DNA of 64,000 nucleotides from Actinostola sp. cb2023 (Eukaryota; Cnidaria; Anthozoa; Actiniaria; Actinostolidae): NCBI GenBank assembly GCA_033675265.1, contig JAUJYZ010000322.1, positions 1 to 64,000 of the forward strand, read 5' to 3'. Shown piece by piece: positions 25,205 to 37,010 of this stretch (position 1 is its first letter; each line of letters starts with the position of its first letter). The notes under the pieces were generated by a model. It saw only the letters and a program-made list of their open reading frames with translations, ran no database searches and was not told where the DNA came from. The position numbers and the translations under genes were made by a program.

Positions 25205-25515
25205 TCCATGATGGTGATGATACTAATGATGGTGATGATACTAATGATGTTGGTGATTCTGATGATGGTGGTGGTCAGCACTTAATTAGATTATTTTTAC
25301 TGCACGTTCGTATTTTGAACGAGCTTCGCGCTCTTGTTGTTGTTGTTATACTAATGATGATACTAATGATGATTATGATGGTGATGATGTGTTGGTGATT
25401 CTGATGGTGATGATACTGATGATGATTATAATACTAATGATGTTGGTGATTATGATGGTGATGATACTAATGATGTTGGTGATTATGATGGTGATGATGC
25501 TAATGATGTTGGTGA
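25205..25515. repeat. GATGAT-rich array, intron 5 of copy 2
   Basis: GATGATACTAATGATGTTGG-type units, matching intron 5 of copy 1. Confidence 0.75.
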
Positions 25516-25924
25516 TTAATTAACCTACCCATCAAAGGAAAGCACCGTCCTTTAACCCACTTGGTTCCAGCAAGGTCTTCTTCCTTGTAGGGGATTTCTG
25601 ATGTGGCATTTCTCGCACCATTCAAGATAATGAGCCTGTCCCCATACGACTCGCTTCTCTGGGCCCTACTACATATGGTGCTTGGGTCCTTAAAATAGGC
25701 GGTCATGACGTACATGTTTCCTTCTTGACCCAGGGCGCTTTTTTCACTCCTACTTTAGACCTTGGCACCTTATTTGGAATTAACATTAATTGAACTTAAT
25801 TAATAAGTTGCAAGTTACCAGGCCTACACATTCCCACTTGTTCATCGGCAAATATGTAGAATTCATAGTCATTTAACTTGTGATCACATACTGATACGCA
25901 AGATGCATGTGAGCGAAGGCCTAT

Positions 25925-26715
25925 GGATGAATGGATGGATGGATGGATGTGGATGGATGGATGGATGGATGGATGGATGGATGGATGGATGGATGGATGG
26001 ATGAATGAATCTACATGGATGGATGGATGGATGGATGGATGGATGGTGGATGGATGGAAATGGATGGGATGGATGGTGGATGGATGGATGGATGGATGGA
26101 TTGATGACATTGGATGGATGGACCCAGGGATGGATGGATGGATGGATTTTGGACTCCTAATGGATGGATGGAGGAATGGCGAACGAACTTAATTTAGGAT
26201 TAATGAATGAATTAATGAATGAACGAACGATGAATGGATGTCATGAATGAACCTACGACATTAATGGATGGATGAATGAATGAAGGAATGAACGAACGAA
26301 TTAATGGATGAATGAATTAACGAATGAATGTACGAACGAATTAATGGATGACTGAATGAACGAACGAATTAATGGATGGATGAATGAAGGAATGAAGGAA
26401 TGAATGAATGAACGAATGAATGGATGGATGAATGAATGAACGAACGAATTAATGGATGGATGAATGAATGAAGGAATGAATGAACGAACGAATTAATGGA
26501 TGAATGAATGAACGAATGAATGTACGAACGAATTAATGGATGAATGAATGAACGAACGAATTAATGGATGGATGAATGAAGGAATGAAGGAATGAATGAA
26601 CGAACGAATTAATGAATGGATGAATGAAGGAATGATTGAACGAACGAATTAATGGATGGATGAATGAACGAACAAATGAATGAACGAACGAATTAATGGA
26701 TGGATGAATGGATAG
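25925..26715. repeat. GGAT/GAAT/GAAC array, intron 4 of copy 2
   Basis: (GGAT)n with interruptions, then GAATGAACGAACGAATTAAT-type higher-order units. It lies at the same place as in copy 1 and is about 300 bp longer. Confidence 0.85.
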
Positions 26716-27451
26716 ATAAAAGGGCACATATTTTATCCCAATGCGAAGGGACGAACTTACCCCCATCTGTATTCCAGCTACTTGTCCATTTCCGCCAAAC
26801 AACAACATGACAGCGGTGTCTCCATTCAGAACGTAACGATTTCCGGCAAAGTAGTTTTTACCTGCATGACGTCATAGAGGGTAAAATTACGTCACACATT
26901 GATTGTACAATATCCGTGGTATACGACCTTAACAGAACAATACTGCAATCTGATTGGATATGAATAATAAATACGGAATATACACATAGTATTATTTGTT
27001 TGAAATGGAAGATGTACTGAAGTAAGTTAAAGAGGTGTTGAGATTAGAAATCGTCGCGCAACATCCTTACTCCCCTGGGGGGGATCCCCGTGGGAGCCTC
27101 CTGATCACGAGTCACTTCAGCGCTTGACACAAGGTCAAATCTGTACGTGATTGGTCAAAGGCAATAGACTAATATACGACTAGAATTCGTGAAGTATGTA
27201 ACTCACTCGATCGAGAGAAAAACCGTGAAAACGACATGGATTAAGTGCTTTCGTTTGTGGTTTCTTCAGTCAGTTTTTGGTTCAGTAAACTTTTGCGCTT
27301 GTTTAGAGTTTGTGTAACTTGCGATAATATCACATCCTGACGCTGTCGCGCTAATCCTAAAGCTAACCATAACAATGCATTGATATTGTGGTGATTCATC
27401 GATTCACCGAGACTCTTCAGTGCAATACACGTGGTGAAGAGAAAAATCAGT

Positions 27452-27619
27452 TTCTCTTCTCTCTCTCCTCTCCTCCTCTCTTCTCTCCTCTCCTCTCCTC
27501 TCCTCTCCTCTCCTCTCCCTCTCCTCTCCTCTCCTCTCCCTCTCCTCCTCTCCTCTCCTCTCCTCTCCTCTCCTCTCCTCTCCTCTCCTCTCCTCTCTTC
27601 TCTTCTCCTCTCCTCTCCT
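27452..27619. repeat. CTCTC array, intron 3 of copy 2
   Basis: A (CTCTC)n tract of about 168 bp ends in CTAAACTAAAAG, 11 bp before the exon 3 donor boundary region. Copy 1 has only CTCTCCTCTCC here, but its AAACT unit is hugely expanded. Confidence 0.85.
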
Positions 27620-28607
27620 AAACTAAAAGTATCTACTTACCACTGCAACGTTTGGTAAGCCTCCATCCTTCACTTGTCGCGTCTTGGATGTTCCGCGGCA
27701 GAGAGTCGAACTGCCCAAACGTTACTTTAAGAAATAATAGCAAGTAAGGTAACACAAGGGAAATTAGGTCACAAGACAGCTAATCCCCTACATGGACAAT
27801 AAGGGATATTAGGTGGCATGGCATACGTAGTATATTGTAGGCTTTAATATGTCTCAGCTAGCAAGAGAAACGTTTCACTGGTTACATTGCATGTTTTAAA
27901 TTGCTTTACGTGCATAATCCACTTCCTTTTGGTTGAACCCTTTAAAATTAACTAGCCCAGACACGTAACTTTACCACCCCCTAACACAAAAAGACATAGA
28001 TTGCGAGGCTTGATTAATTCTACGTCGACTCACCGTATAACTTATTCCAGGCGGGCTCTACAAAACAAGAACAAGTACAACGCTCAGTTCTATGGGATTT
28101 CTATAGAGGACTTTCATCAGTAATACAGGAAGCCATGCAAGCAGTGTACTTCGCGGCGGCTTTAAACATGTTTTAAAGTGGCTTAAAGGTTTAGAAAATT
28201 ATCTACAAACGCCACGCAACATTTGGCACAAAACTGCTGGTAAACGTACTGTCCTTTGTGTTGCATAGTATAAATTCCAGGTAGTTTGATTCTTGTTTAA
28301 TAGATGCCCTCAAATTATAAGCGAGAATAAAACTGCTTTCATTGCGTTTAAAATAAAATAGAAACACATATAATCGAGCTTGCATCATGCAGTGTTCTTC
28401 AGCAGAGAATTCAACTTCATAATCGTTACTTCAAGAAATAATAGCAAGTAAGATAACATAAGGCAAATTAGGTCACAAGACAGCTTACTTTCAGGTTTAG
28501 AGAAAAACCAAGCGTGCGAAACAGCCACGAACAGAAGACAAACAGCCAACGACTTCATCATGATGAATCTCCCCTCGTATGTACCGAACAACAACGCAGT
28601 CGCTGAA

Positions 28608-28613
28608 TTTATA
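28608..28613 (-). promoter_or_regulatory. TATA box of copy 2
   Basis: TATAAA on the minus strand, 47 bp upstream of the ATG at 28,561. Confidence 0.6.
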
Positions 28614-28744
28614 AGCCTTTGCAAGTCACCCAGACGGTGTGGGGTAGGGGGTGGTCGTACTGATTCTTATCAGGACCAAGGTCACTTGCGTATAGTGCCC
28701 ATGGAGAAGGAGAACATCCACTGGGGGGAGGGGTGCATCTACAT

Positions 28745-29960
28745 TTGTTAAGTTACTAAAATCGCTAGATATTCTACCAACTATAAAATAAGTAACTATA
28801 ATGTAATAAATATATACATAAATAGAGTACAAACGCTATAAAAGGGTGCAATGCTTCGCACTAAATAGCACTAATTAAGCAATCAAAGAAATACAGTAGC
28901 ACTACTTATTACTATATATTTTACGAGTTGCGTAGTATTTTTCTGAGCCCGTAGGGCGAGGAAAAATACGAGCAATGAGTGAAATGTCCGCAAGTAATAA
29001 GGGGTTTATTATTCCAAAATTGAATTTGTTTCTTTGATTCCTGAAGTTTTTGAGCCATTTTTGCTATGAGTCAGTTCGTGCGCGCGCGCTACTGTGTAAT
29101 ACGCTGGCATATTTTGCGTGTTCTCATCTTGCCCTTATATGGTAAAATGACGCACGAGTGGAATAAATAGAGGGTATTTATGTTGCACGTTTTTAGTGTT
29201 TGCACTCTATCTACAAAATTTTATATAAGTTTTTTAGGTTTTTTTAGTATTTTAAAATACTAAAAAAATTATTACGGTAAGTGTAGATCGATCGAAATAA
29301 GAGAACATTTCGGATTTATATTTACAATTTCACGGCCGAAATTCTCATGATTTTTATAAAACTCCTTCCATTTTAGAAAACAAACCCTGTATCATGCCTA
29401 CCGCATGGTATACATGACGTCATTCACCCCTCCCCCCACGGGTATCCGAGACTATCAAAACCAACCCCACCCCCACCGGGCTTTCTACTGACACCCCCCT
29501 GTAGCAACTATCGCGTTTTTCAAATCTGCATTGTCATTGTTAATGTCAAAGGCCAACACGATACGATACCACTGCCAAGTCCAGAGTCCAGATAGAAGTG
29601 AACCCATGGGTCGGGTGGGTCGGGACAACTTTGGCAACTAACTTTCATTACGTTGCCGCTGAAGTACATGTACATCGCAGGCTCACGAAATTTTTGGGGA
29701 GGCCGGTGGTAATTAAGGCCATGAGTTGGTCAACGGGTGCCTAGGATTGGAATTGCTTCGCGTTGTGGATTTGGATTTGATGCGCTGTGATTTGGGGCTT
29801 GGTTGGGTTTGAAACTGTATGAAGTGACGTTATTATACAAAAACTGACCCAAGTGCAACGGAAATACTGACATTTTAAAACTGCAGAAACTTTTCTTAGT
29901 TGTCATAATTCCATACACTTTTTTTGCAATTTCAGCTCAAAACGCTACTTGAGAAACACT
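28745..29960. other. Spacer between copies 2 and 3
   Basis: Contains a further copy of the dispersed repeat (about 29,295-29,680). Bases 29,681-29,960 are unique-looking. No supported gene. Confidence 0.45.
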
Positions 29961-30247
29961 TACTGCAATTTTCAAAATCATGCGAACTCAGACAGCTAAA
30001 CACGGCTTTTGCCGTTTTCGCTTCCGTCAATTATGATCAAAATGATAAACAATGATCTCAAAGTACTCTAAATACCTACCAAATAATCAAAAAATATCTT
30101 TAGATAATACATTATAGTGCAGACCTTATTTCTATTCTGTATTTCTTCGTTATTTTGATTTTTAATTTTGATTGACGGAAGCGAAAACAGCAAAAACAAG
30201 TTGACTGTTTGGCTGTCTGAGTTCGCATGATTTTGAAAATTGCAGTA
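29961..30247. mobile_element. Fold-back element
   Basis: Inverted arms of about 75 bp (29,961-30,035 and 30,168-30,247). The outer ends read TACTGCAATTTTCAAAATCA and its complement, the inner ends TTTTCGCTTCCGTCAAT and its complement. The centre is AT-rich with no coding frame. Confidence 0.7.
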
Positions 30248-30302
30248 ATGAATTGTGGGAAATGTCTCCCTTGACGTCACCGATAAGATATCATGATTTT
30301 AA

Positions 30303-30705
30303 CACAGGAAGCCCAAGCTCTGTTCTTGTGGCCGTTATAATGTGAAAATATATAAACTGCATATTTGAGAGTAATCTTAAAGTAAAAGCTTTGAAACTCA
30401 AATGGAGTGTTGCTTGTTGTGTTATTTTGCCCTGGTAGCGGTTTCAGCTCATTTGGACCACTTTTAGCTCCTTTTAGCTGCCACTGTGTTCCCCCTGACA
30501 TACGCCAGACTGAATTGGCAGCTATAAGGAGCTAAAAGTGGTCCAAATGAGCTGAAATCGCTACCAGGGCAAAAGAATACAACAAGCAACACTCCATATG
30601 AGTTTCAAAGCTTTTACTTTTAGATTACTCTCAAAAATGCAGTTTATATATTTTCACATACATTCCTTTATAACGGCCACAAGAATAGAGCTTGGGCTTC
30701 CTGTG
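30303..30705. mobile_element. Fold-back MITE with CACAGGAAGCCCAAGC ends
   Basis: Arms of about 180-190 bp are inverted around a short spacer near 30,485-30,515. The terminal motif is shared with the unrelated 4,991 family, but the interior differs. It sits inside a dispersed repeat whose uninterrupted form is near 21,968-22,083. Confidence 0.75.
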
Positions 30706-30857
30706 TTATAAAACCTCTGTAACTGAGTAATGCGAAGCTCAAATCACATAACACTGAACCACCCCAATATTCACTTCATATTGAAGTGATTTCTAAAATT
30801 AAAATAAACTAGGTACTAAGCAATACATTCAATTTTTTTCAGAATTTGTATTCAGTT

Positions 30858-30863
30858 TTTATT
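30858..30863 (-). terminator. Poly(A) signal of copy 3
   Basis: AATAAA on the minus strand, about 120 bp past the stop codon at 30,983. Confidence 0.5.
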
Positions 30864-30982
30864 CACAGCTCTAAGGCATTTTCTAATTACTGTTGACTGA
30901 AAACGGAAGTGGCAATTCATTTCCGGTTTGGGTGATTGACACCGGAAGTTGCGATTCACTTCCGGTACTGCTTTCCAGAAAA

Positions 30983-33900
30983 TTAACAGAAGTTATTGTA
31001 TGGCCAATCCATGTAAATGTGCTGCGTTGATAACCGACCAGCGGTTTGAAGGCATTTGGGTGCTGTCTCCTTCTTGAAGAAATACTAATAGAGAAAGTAA
31101 AGAGAATATTGTAGGGAGTTTCACATTTCACAATATACCTTTTTACCGATACGGCGGCCATTTTGGATTCTATTGTTTTGGCTAAAACATTATGGGATGC
31201 TCAAGGTGAAAATGACCCAAAAACTGTACATGTGGAGTCGCGTCAATATAATATTTTTCTATTTCACACTCTAACCATGGTGTTGTATGGCTTACTATCT
31301 ACATGTGTTGTGTATTGTTGTATAATTTTGTACGTACAAATTCATTGCTTTAAATTAAGTTTTCGTAGTTTTTCATGGTCAAATGGTTACTAGCTTGCAC
31401 CCTGGACATCCCATAATTCAAGATGGCCGCCGTATCGGTAAAAAGGTCTATTACAGCGAAACCTTAATTTTTTGTTTTAGTCATTTTTTTCGTTTTATAG
31501 TTTTTAAGCGAAACCTATATTAAACGGGTACGGCCCTCGGGGAAATGATCTAGTGAAGAAACAGTAAACGAGGCAGCGTGCTCTATCGAGTTATAGAAGC
31601 ACTTGGGAATTGAAAGAAGGAGAAGTGTTAGGAGAAGCACAAGGCGTATCTCGCACTTCTCCTTCTTTCAATTCCCAAGTGCTTCTATAATTACTCTAGC
31701 ACAGATGCCGAGTTTTCTATTTCTTTTATAAAATACAATTATGATTTTAAAGCAAGTTTTCAATTTTTTTCTTTGCAAAATGTTTGAATATCTGCGCGCG
31801 CGTGCACTGTGCTCTCATAGAGCACGCGGAATACGCATCCTTTGGCCAATCAGAGCGCGCGTTATATCATAGTTATTTTATAACGAGTTATAGAAGCACG
31901 TGGGAATTGGAAGAAGACGAGAGAAGTGTTAGGAGAAGCACAAGGCGTATCTCGCACTTCTCAAGTATTCTTTCAATTCCCAAGTGCTTCTATAATTCGA
32001 TAGAGCACAGCTGCCGATATAGACACATACCCCAAGTACGCTAGGCGTTGGGTGTTCGTATCGCGAGCTCTTCAGGTCACCGTACGTGTTCCAACCAAAG
32101 GCGTTCAGTCTATTTCCGTTGTACATGATGAAGACGGGGTAGAAGTCCTGGCAGTCCATGCCATTGGAGATGTCGTACCAGTAGTGCTGACCTGCAGCCA
32201 GGAATGCGGAACTTATACCATGATGATGATGGCATATGCCAAATTGATGGTGATGATATGATTGTTGTTGTGGTGATGATGATGATGATTGTGGATTGTT
32301 GTTGTGGTGATGATGATGATGATGATTGTGGTGATGATATGATAGTTGTTGTGGTATTGATGATGATGATGATTGTGATGATGATGATTGTGGTGATGAT
32401 ATGATGGTTGTTGTGGTGACGATGATGATGATTGTGGTGATGATATGATGGTTGTTGTGGTATTGATGATGATGATGATTTTGATGATGATGATTGTGGT
32501 GATGATATGATTGTTGTTGTGGTGATGATGATGATTGTGGATTGTTGTTGTGGTGATGATGATGATGATTGTGGATTGTTGTTGTGGTGATGATATGATG
32601 GTTGTTGTGGTGATGATATGATGGTTGTTGTGGTGATGATATGATGGTTGTTGTGGTGATGATATGATGGTTGTTGTGGTGATGATGATGATGATTGTGG
32701 TGATGATATGATGGTTGTTGTGGTGATGATGATGATGATTGTGGTGATGATATGATGGTTGTTGTGGTATTGATGATGATGATGATTGTGATCATGATGA
32801 TTGTGGTGATGATATGATGGTTGTTGTGGTGATGATGATGATGATTGTGGTGATGATATGATGGTTGTTGTGGTATTGATGATGATTTTGATGATGATGA
32901 TTGTGGTGATGATATGATTGTTGTTGTGGTGATGATGATTGTGGATTGTTGTTGTGGTGATGATGATGATGATTGTGGATTGTTGTTGTGGTGATGATAT
33001 GATGGTTGTTGTGGTGATGATATGATGGTTGTTGTGGTGATGATATGATGGTTGTTGTGGTGATGATATGATGGTTGTTGTGGTGATGATATGATGGTTG
33101 TTGTGGTGATGATATGATGGTTGTTGTGGTGATGATATGATGGTTGTTGTGGTGATGATATGATGGTTGTTTGTGGTGATGATATGATGGTTGTTGTGGT
33201 GATGATATGATGGTTGTTGTGGTGATGATATGATGGTTGTTGTGGTGATGATATGATGGTTGTTGTGGTGATGATATGATGGTTGTTGTGGTGATGATAT
33301 GATGGTTGTTGTGGTGATGATATGATGGTTGTTGTGTGGTGATGATATGATGGTTGTTGTGGTGATGATATGATGGTTGTTGTGGTGATGATATGATGGT
33401 TGTTGTGGTGATGATATGATGGTTGTTGTGGTGATGATATGATGGTTGTTGTGGTGATGATATGATGGTTGTTGTGGTGATGATATGATGGTTGTTGTGG
33501 TGATGATATGATGGTTGTTGTGGTGATGATATGATGGTTGTTGTGGTGATGATATGATGGTTGTTGTGGTGATGATATGATGGTTATTGTGGTGATGATA
33601 TGATGGTTGTTGTGGTGATGATATGATGGTTGTTGTGGTGATGATATGATGGTTGTTGTGGTGATGATATGATGGTTGTTGTGGTGATGATATGATGGTT
33701 GTTGTGGTGATGATGATATGATTGTTGTGGTGATGATGATTGATTGTTTTTGTGATGATGCTGATGACAATGATGATGATTGTTACATACTATATACATA
33801 CCCATCAAAGGAAAGCATCTTCCAGACACCCACTTAGTGCCAGCAAGGTCTTCTTCTTTAAACGGAATATTGATGGTCTTACTCGTGGCGCCATCCAAAA

Positions 33901-36066
33901 TAAGTAACCTGTCTCCATAAGCAGATCGCTGCACAGTACTACTACATATGGTACTTGGGTCCGTAAAATAGGCGGTAATGACATACATGTCCCCTTCCAG
34001 GACCCACGGACCTTGTTTGGTTCCAAGCACTGATTTTGGTATCTAAAATAATGTTGTGTTCAACAAAGAAACAGGTGACATAATATATATATTAAAGAAA
34101 AAGAGTGGGAGGAAACTGAAAGGAAGGAAGGAAGGAAGGAAGGAAGGAAGGAAGGAAGGAAGGAAGGAAGGAAGGAAGGAAGGAAGGAAGGAAGGAAGGA
34201 AGGAAGGAAGGAAGGAAGGAAGGAAGGAAGGAAGGAAGAAGGAAGGAAGGAAGGAAGGAAGGAAGGAAGGAAGGAAGGAAGGAAGGAAGGAAGGAAGGAA
34301 GGAAGGAAGGAAGGAAGGAAGGAAGGAAGGAAGGAAGGAAGGAAGGAAGGAAGGAAGGAAGGAAGGAAGGAAGGAAGGAAGGAAGGAAGGAAGGAAGGAA
34401 GGAAGGAAGGAAGGAAGGAAGGAAGGAAGGAAGGAAGGAAGGAAGGAAGGAAGGAAGGAAGGAAGGAAGGAAGGAAGGAAGCAAGAGACGAACTTACCCC
34501 CATCTGCATTCCAGCTAATTGTCCATTTGCACCAAACAACAACATGACAGCGGTGTCTCCATTCAGAACGTAACGATTTCCGGCGAAGTAGTTGCTAGCT
34601 AATTAAAAATGATAACATTGACTGCACTACAACTGATGGACTGATGAGCGCAAAGGAGTATCAGTAACAAGTTTCTGCGAAGTAGTAGCTAGCTAAGAAA
34701 AAATGATAACATTGACTGCACTACAACTGATGGACTGATGAGCGCAAAGGAGTATCAGAGAAGTGACTGGGAACTATAGCTAGGAAGAAAGGAAGGAAGG
34801 AAGGAAGGAAGGAAGGAAGGAAGGAAGGAAGGAAGGAAGGAAGGAAGGAAGGAAGGAAGGAAGGAAGGAAGGAAGGAAGGAAGGAAGGAAGGAAGGAAGG
34901 AAGGAAGGAAGGAAGGAAGGAAGGAAGAGATTTTGAGATTTTGGATTGAACAGGCTCACGATACGGAATAAATACGCGAGCTCCTGCAACAAAGATTTCG
35001 TTACTGAACGCTTGCGTTGCTGTTACGTTTACGTTGCTGTTACATTTACGTTTCTGTTACGTTTCTGTTACATTTACGTTGTTGTTACGTTTACGTTGCT
35101 GTTACATTTACGTTGCTGTTACATTTACGTTGCTGTTACGTTTACGTTGCTGTTACGTTTACGTAAATTTACGTTTACGCAAAATTACGTTGCGTCCGTT
35201 ACGCGAAGATTTCCGTAGACGGTACGGCAATGTAAAACGTAATGTCATTCTGATAATTACCATCGCATGCTTTTGCCAGCTTCCAACCATGTTTCACGGC
35301 ATGGTTCTTGTCAGTGGGCAGTTTACTGAACGACTTGAAAGTCACTAAGATACGATAAGCAGAATAAAGTATTAGGAATCATTGAGATCTGATTTGATTG
35401 GATGAGATGCATCTGCACGCTTTTTGATTGGTTCAGAAAGGAAGCCATTTGAGAGTCAAGGTACCGGGTTTCCCACTCGACTGAAAAAACGCGAGCGCTC
35501 TCCAAACCTTGGAAATTCGCTGGGAATTCTTTGGAAATGTTCAAAACTGTTCCAACAAATTTCCAAAGAATTTCCAAGGTTTGAAAAATAATTATTGACA
35601 AATATTAACAATATCGGCATTTAATAAAAGTCATAAAAGATGCTTGGAACTTACCATACAATTTGCTCCACTCTGGTTCTACAAATAGAAAATATACATA
35701 TCAAGTTAGAATTTTGTAAACTATAACTAATCAACTTTCCTCGCCGGCCGTGCAAAAGCTACCACTGAACAAGCAAAAGCTTATGAAAAGTGGATTCGTT
35801 TTCGCCATCCTTACAAAAACTGACCTCGAAACTCGTCAGTTTAGATCGCGTTTTAGATCGAAAACTTGATTTTCTTTTGGGACAAAATCTCTAGAGCGTG
35901 CAGAACAGAACTTGTCTTTGGCGAGGAAAACTTCGTTTTTGCATTAACCGTACTAGCAAACTACAACAATAGCAACAAATGACAATAATTGATTCTTACT
36001 CTTGGGTTTAGAAAACCAAGCATTTGCAACAGCAAAGAACAAGAAGATTACGATCAGACTCTTCAT
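30983..36066 (-). CDS. Secreted six-cysteine protein, copy 3 (divergent, 259 aa)
   Basis: Seven exons on the minus strand: 36066-36000, 35678-35655, 35344-35261, 34598-34498, 34042-33802, 32191-32031 and 31084-30983. They total 780 nt, all in frame with GT-AG junctions. Signal peptide MKSLIVIFLFFAVANA, then [95 protein letters not shown] and a last exon YFFKKETAPKCL ending in NNFC. Exons 3 and 7 are weakly similar to copies 1 and 2 but keep phase, length and cysteine. All six cysteines are conserved. The central exons 4-6 are the best kept, which suggests a constrained core. Function unknown. Confidence 0.8.
31137..31447. mobile_element. MITE in intron 6 of copy 3
   Basis: Inverted ends of about 25 bp, reading ACCTTTTTACCGATACGGCG and its complement, with AT-rich flanks. 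The interior of about 260 bp has no convincing gene. Confidence 0.65.
31578..32004. repeat. Two palindromic hairpin repeats
   Basis: 31,578-31,694 and 31,886-32,004 are two versions of one hairpin with GAGTTATAGAAGCAC, GGGAATTG and the complementary CAATTCCCAAGTGCTTC. A related hairpin, GAGTTATGGATGCACGC, lies near 235 and 16,897. The second copy ends about 27 bp before the exon 6 boundary of copy 3. Confidence 0.65.
32220..33765. repeat. 23-bp minisatellite in intron 5 of copy 3
   Basis: The main unit is GATGGTTGTTGTGGTGATGATAT (shown split: GATGGTTGTT / GTGGTGATGATAT), repeated with period 23 and flanked by variant GAT-rich units. A 23-bp period gives a 23-residue period in translation, so frames stay open for over 600 residues. 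This is a shadow, since the array lies between exons 5 and 6. Confidence 0.9.
34122..34481. repeat. (GGAA)n array, intron 4 of copy 3
   Basis: About 360 bp of uninterrupted purine, with one unit shortened near 34,238. It lies 16 bp from the exon 4 donor. GGAA repeats are the core of ETS-family binding sites. Whether that matters here is unknown. Confidence 0.95.
34581..34762. repeat. Tandem duplication spanning the exon 4 acceptor region of copy 3
   Basis: A unit of about 95 bp, from GCGAAGTAGT(T/A)GCTAGCTAA to GCAAAGGAGTATCAG, is present twice. The proximal copy contains the real exon 4 splice acceptor (CTAG at 34,597-34,600). The distal copy repeats the last exon bases and the acceptor. 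Confidence 0.75.
34786..34927. repeat. Second (GGAA)n array, intron 3 of copy 3
   Basis: About 140 bp of pure GGAA, 190 bp from the first array's exon. Confidence 0.95.
35005..35190. repeat. Short tandem repeat GTTGCTGTTACRTTTAC
   Basis: About ten imperfect units of 17-18 bp in intron 3 of copy 3. Open frames here are shadows. Confidence 0.7.
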
Positions 36067-37010
36067 CTTTCCAGCGTACTTTCTCTTACAAATGAAAATA
36101 TTACTCATGTGGCTGTTGCTTTAACGATTTGGCGTGAAGCGGCTGGTACAACACTCCAACGCCTGTGTACACTCCAGTGTGAATAGCTTTTGTTTCGTCA
36201 CATTTGTGTAAATTCTTGTTGGTGGGGAAGAAAGGAGGAGAAAAACGAACTATTGTGACGATACTGAATGTAACACCTTGATTTACATAAGAAAAACTTA
36301 TAGTTTAAACACGTACAATTTTACTTGTTCAACGCTCCATCTAAGAAAACAATAATGTCATTTCAAACATTGGAGTTATGATACATTTGGTAATAATGGT
36401 ACAGCCTTATTTGAGTAAATACGTTAGTTTGGATGTTTTCAGTGCCTTCGCACGTACCATTTGTAGTGTATGACTGGAAAACGAAAAAATAATATTTGGA
36501 ACATGGATCGCGGAATTAAAAATCCACGGAAAGACTAATTTCCATCAGCTAAATTTAAGCTGCTTATCATATTCATTACTAATTACTCGGGCTATTAAAA
36601 TGCAAACGGTGTCGTCGTGTCACAAATCTAGGCCCTCACGGTCGTGCAAAGTGAAACCTGGTAGCGATGATGACAATGAAGAAAACTGAGATGACCCTTT
36701 CACCAAAAACTGAGTTCGTACATTGTCTTATGTTTTTCATCGTATTGTGATGACTCGGGAAACGTTTCAGAGGCAAAATATGGAGTTTCGAAATATACGC
36801 CTCCCTCTAATAAACGCCCCCTCTAATAAACGCCCCCTCTAATAAACGCCCCCTCTAAAACTTCAAATTTTAAATAAACGCCGGGGAAATACAGAGAACA
36901 AAAGACACCGCAAACGTCTCTTACAAGGATTTCTTTCAAAAAAATTGCCGTAAATGACTGAAAAAGTCACATTTCTAGCTGATGTGCACAAGTCTACAAA
37001 TATCTCTATT
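36067..37010. other. Intergenic DNA upstream of copy 3
   Basis: No clear TATA box is seen near the copy 3 start, unlike copies 0-2. A short tandem repeat, TAATAAACGCCCCCTC, occurs at 36,807-36,858. No gene is seen. Confidence 0.4.

Larger units (their letters stand above)
24368..28561 (-). pseudogene. Secreted six-cysteine protein, copy 2 (frameshift in exon 5)
   Basis: Exons on the minus strand: 28561-28489, 28057-28034, 27724-27641, 26861-26761, 25768-25529, 25049-24889 and 24475-24368. All have the same phases and nearly the same sequence as copy 1. Exon 5 is 240 nt instead of 241. One base is missing where copy 1 codes APWVQEGNM, so here the frame reads APWVKKETCTS and stops. The rest of exon 5 and exons 6 and 7 are well preserved in the old frame ([29 protein letters not shown]), so the break is recent, a sequencing error, or an allele. 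The signal peptide ([17 protein letters not shown]), TATA box and splice sites are intact. Confidence 0.75.

Noticed and set aside
31163..31393. 76-residue hydrophobic frame
   Set aside because: It lies wholly inside the MITE at 31,137-31,447 and has no relatives in the window.
31929..33770. A 613-residue open frame on the minus strand
   Set aside because: It joins exons 5-6 of copy 3 through a 23-bp minisatellite. The repeat explains the openness, and splice sites at both exon edges are intact.
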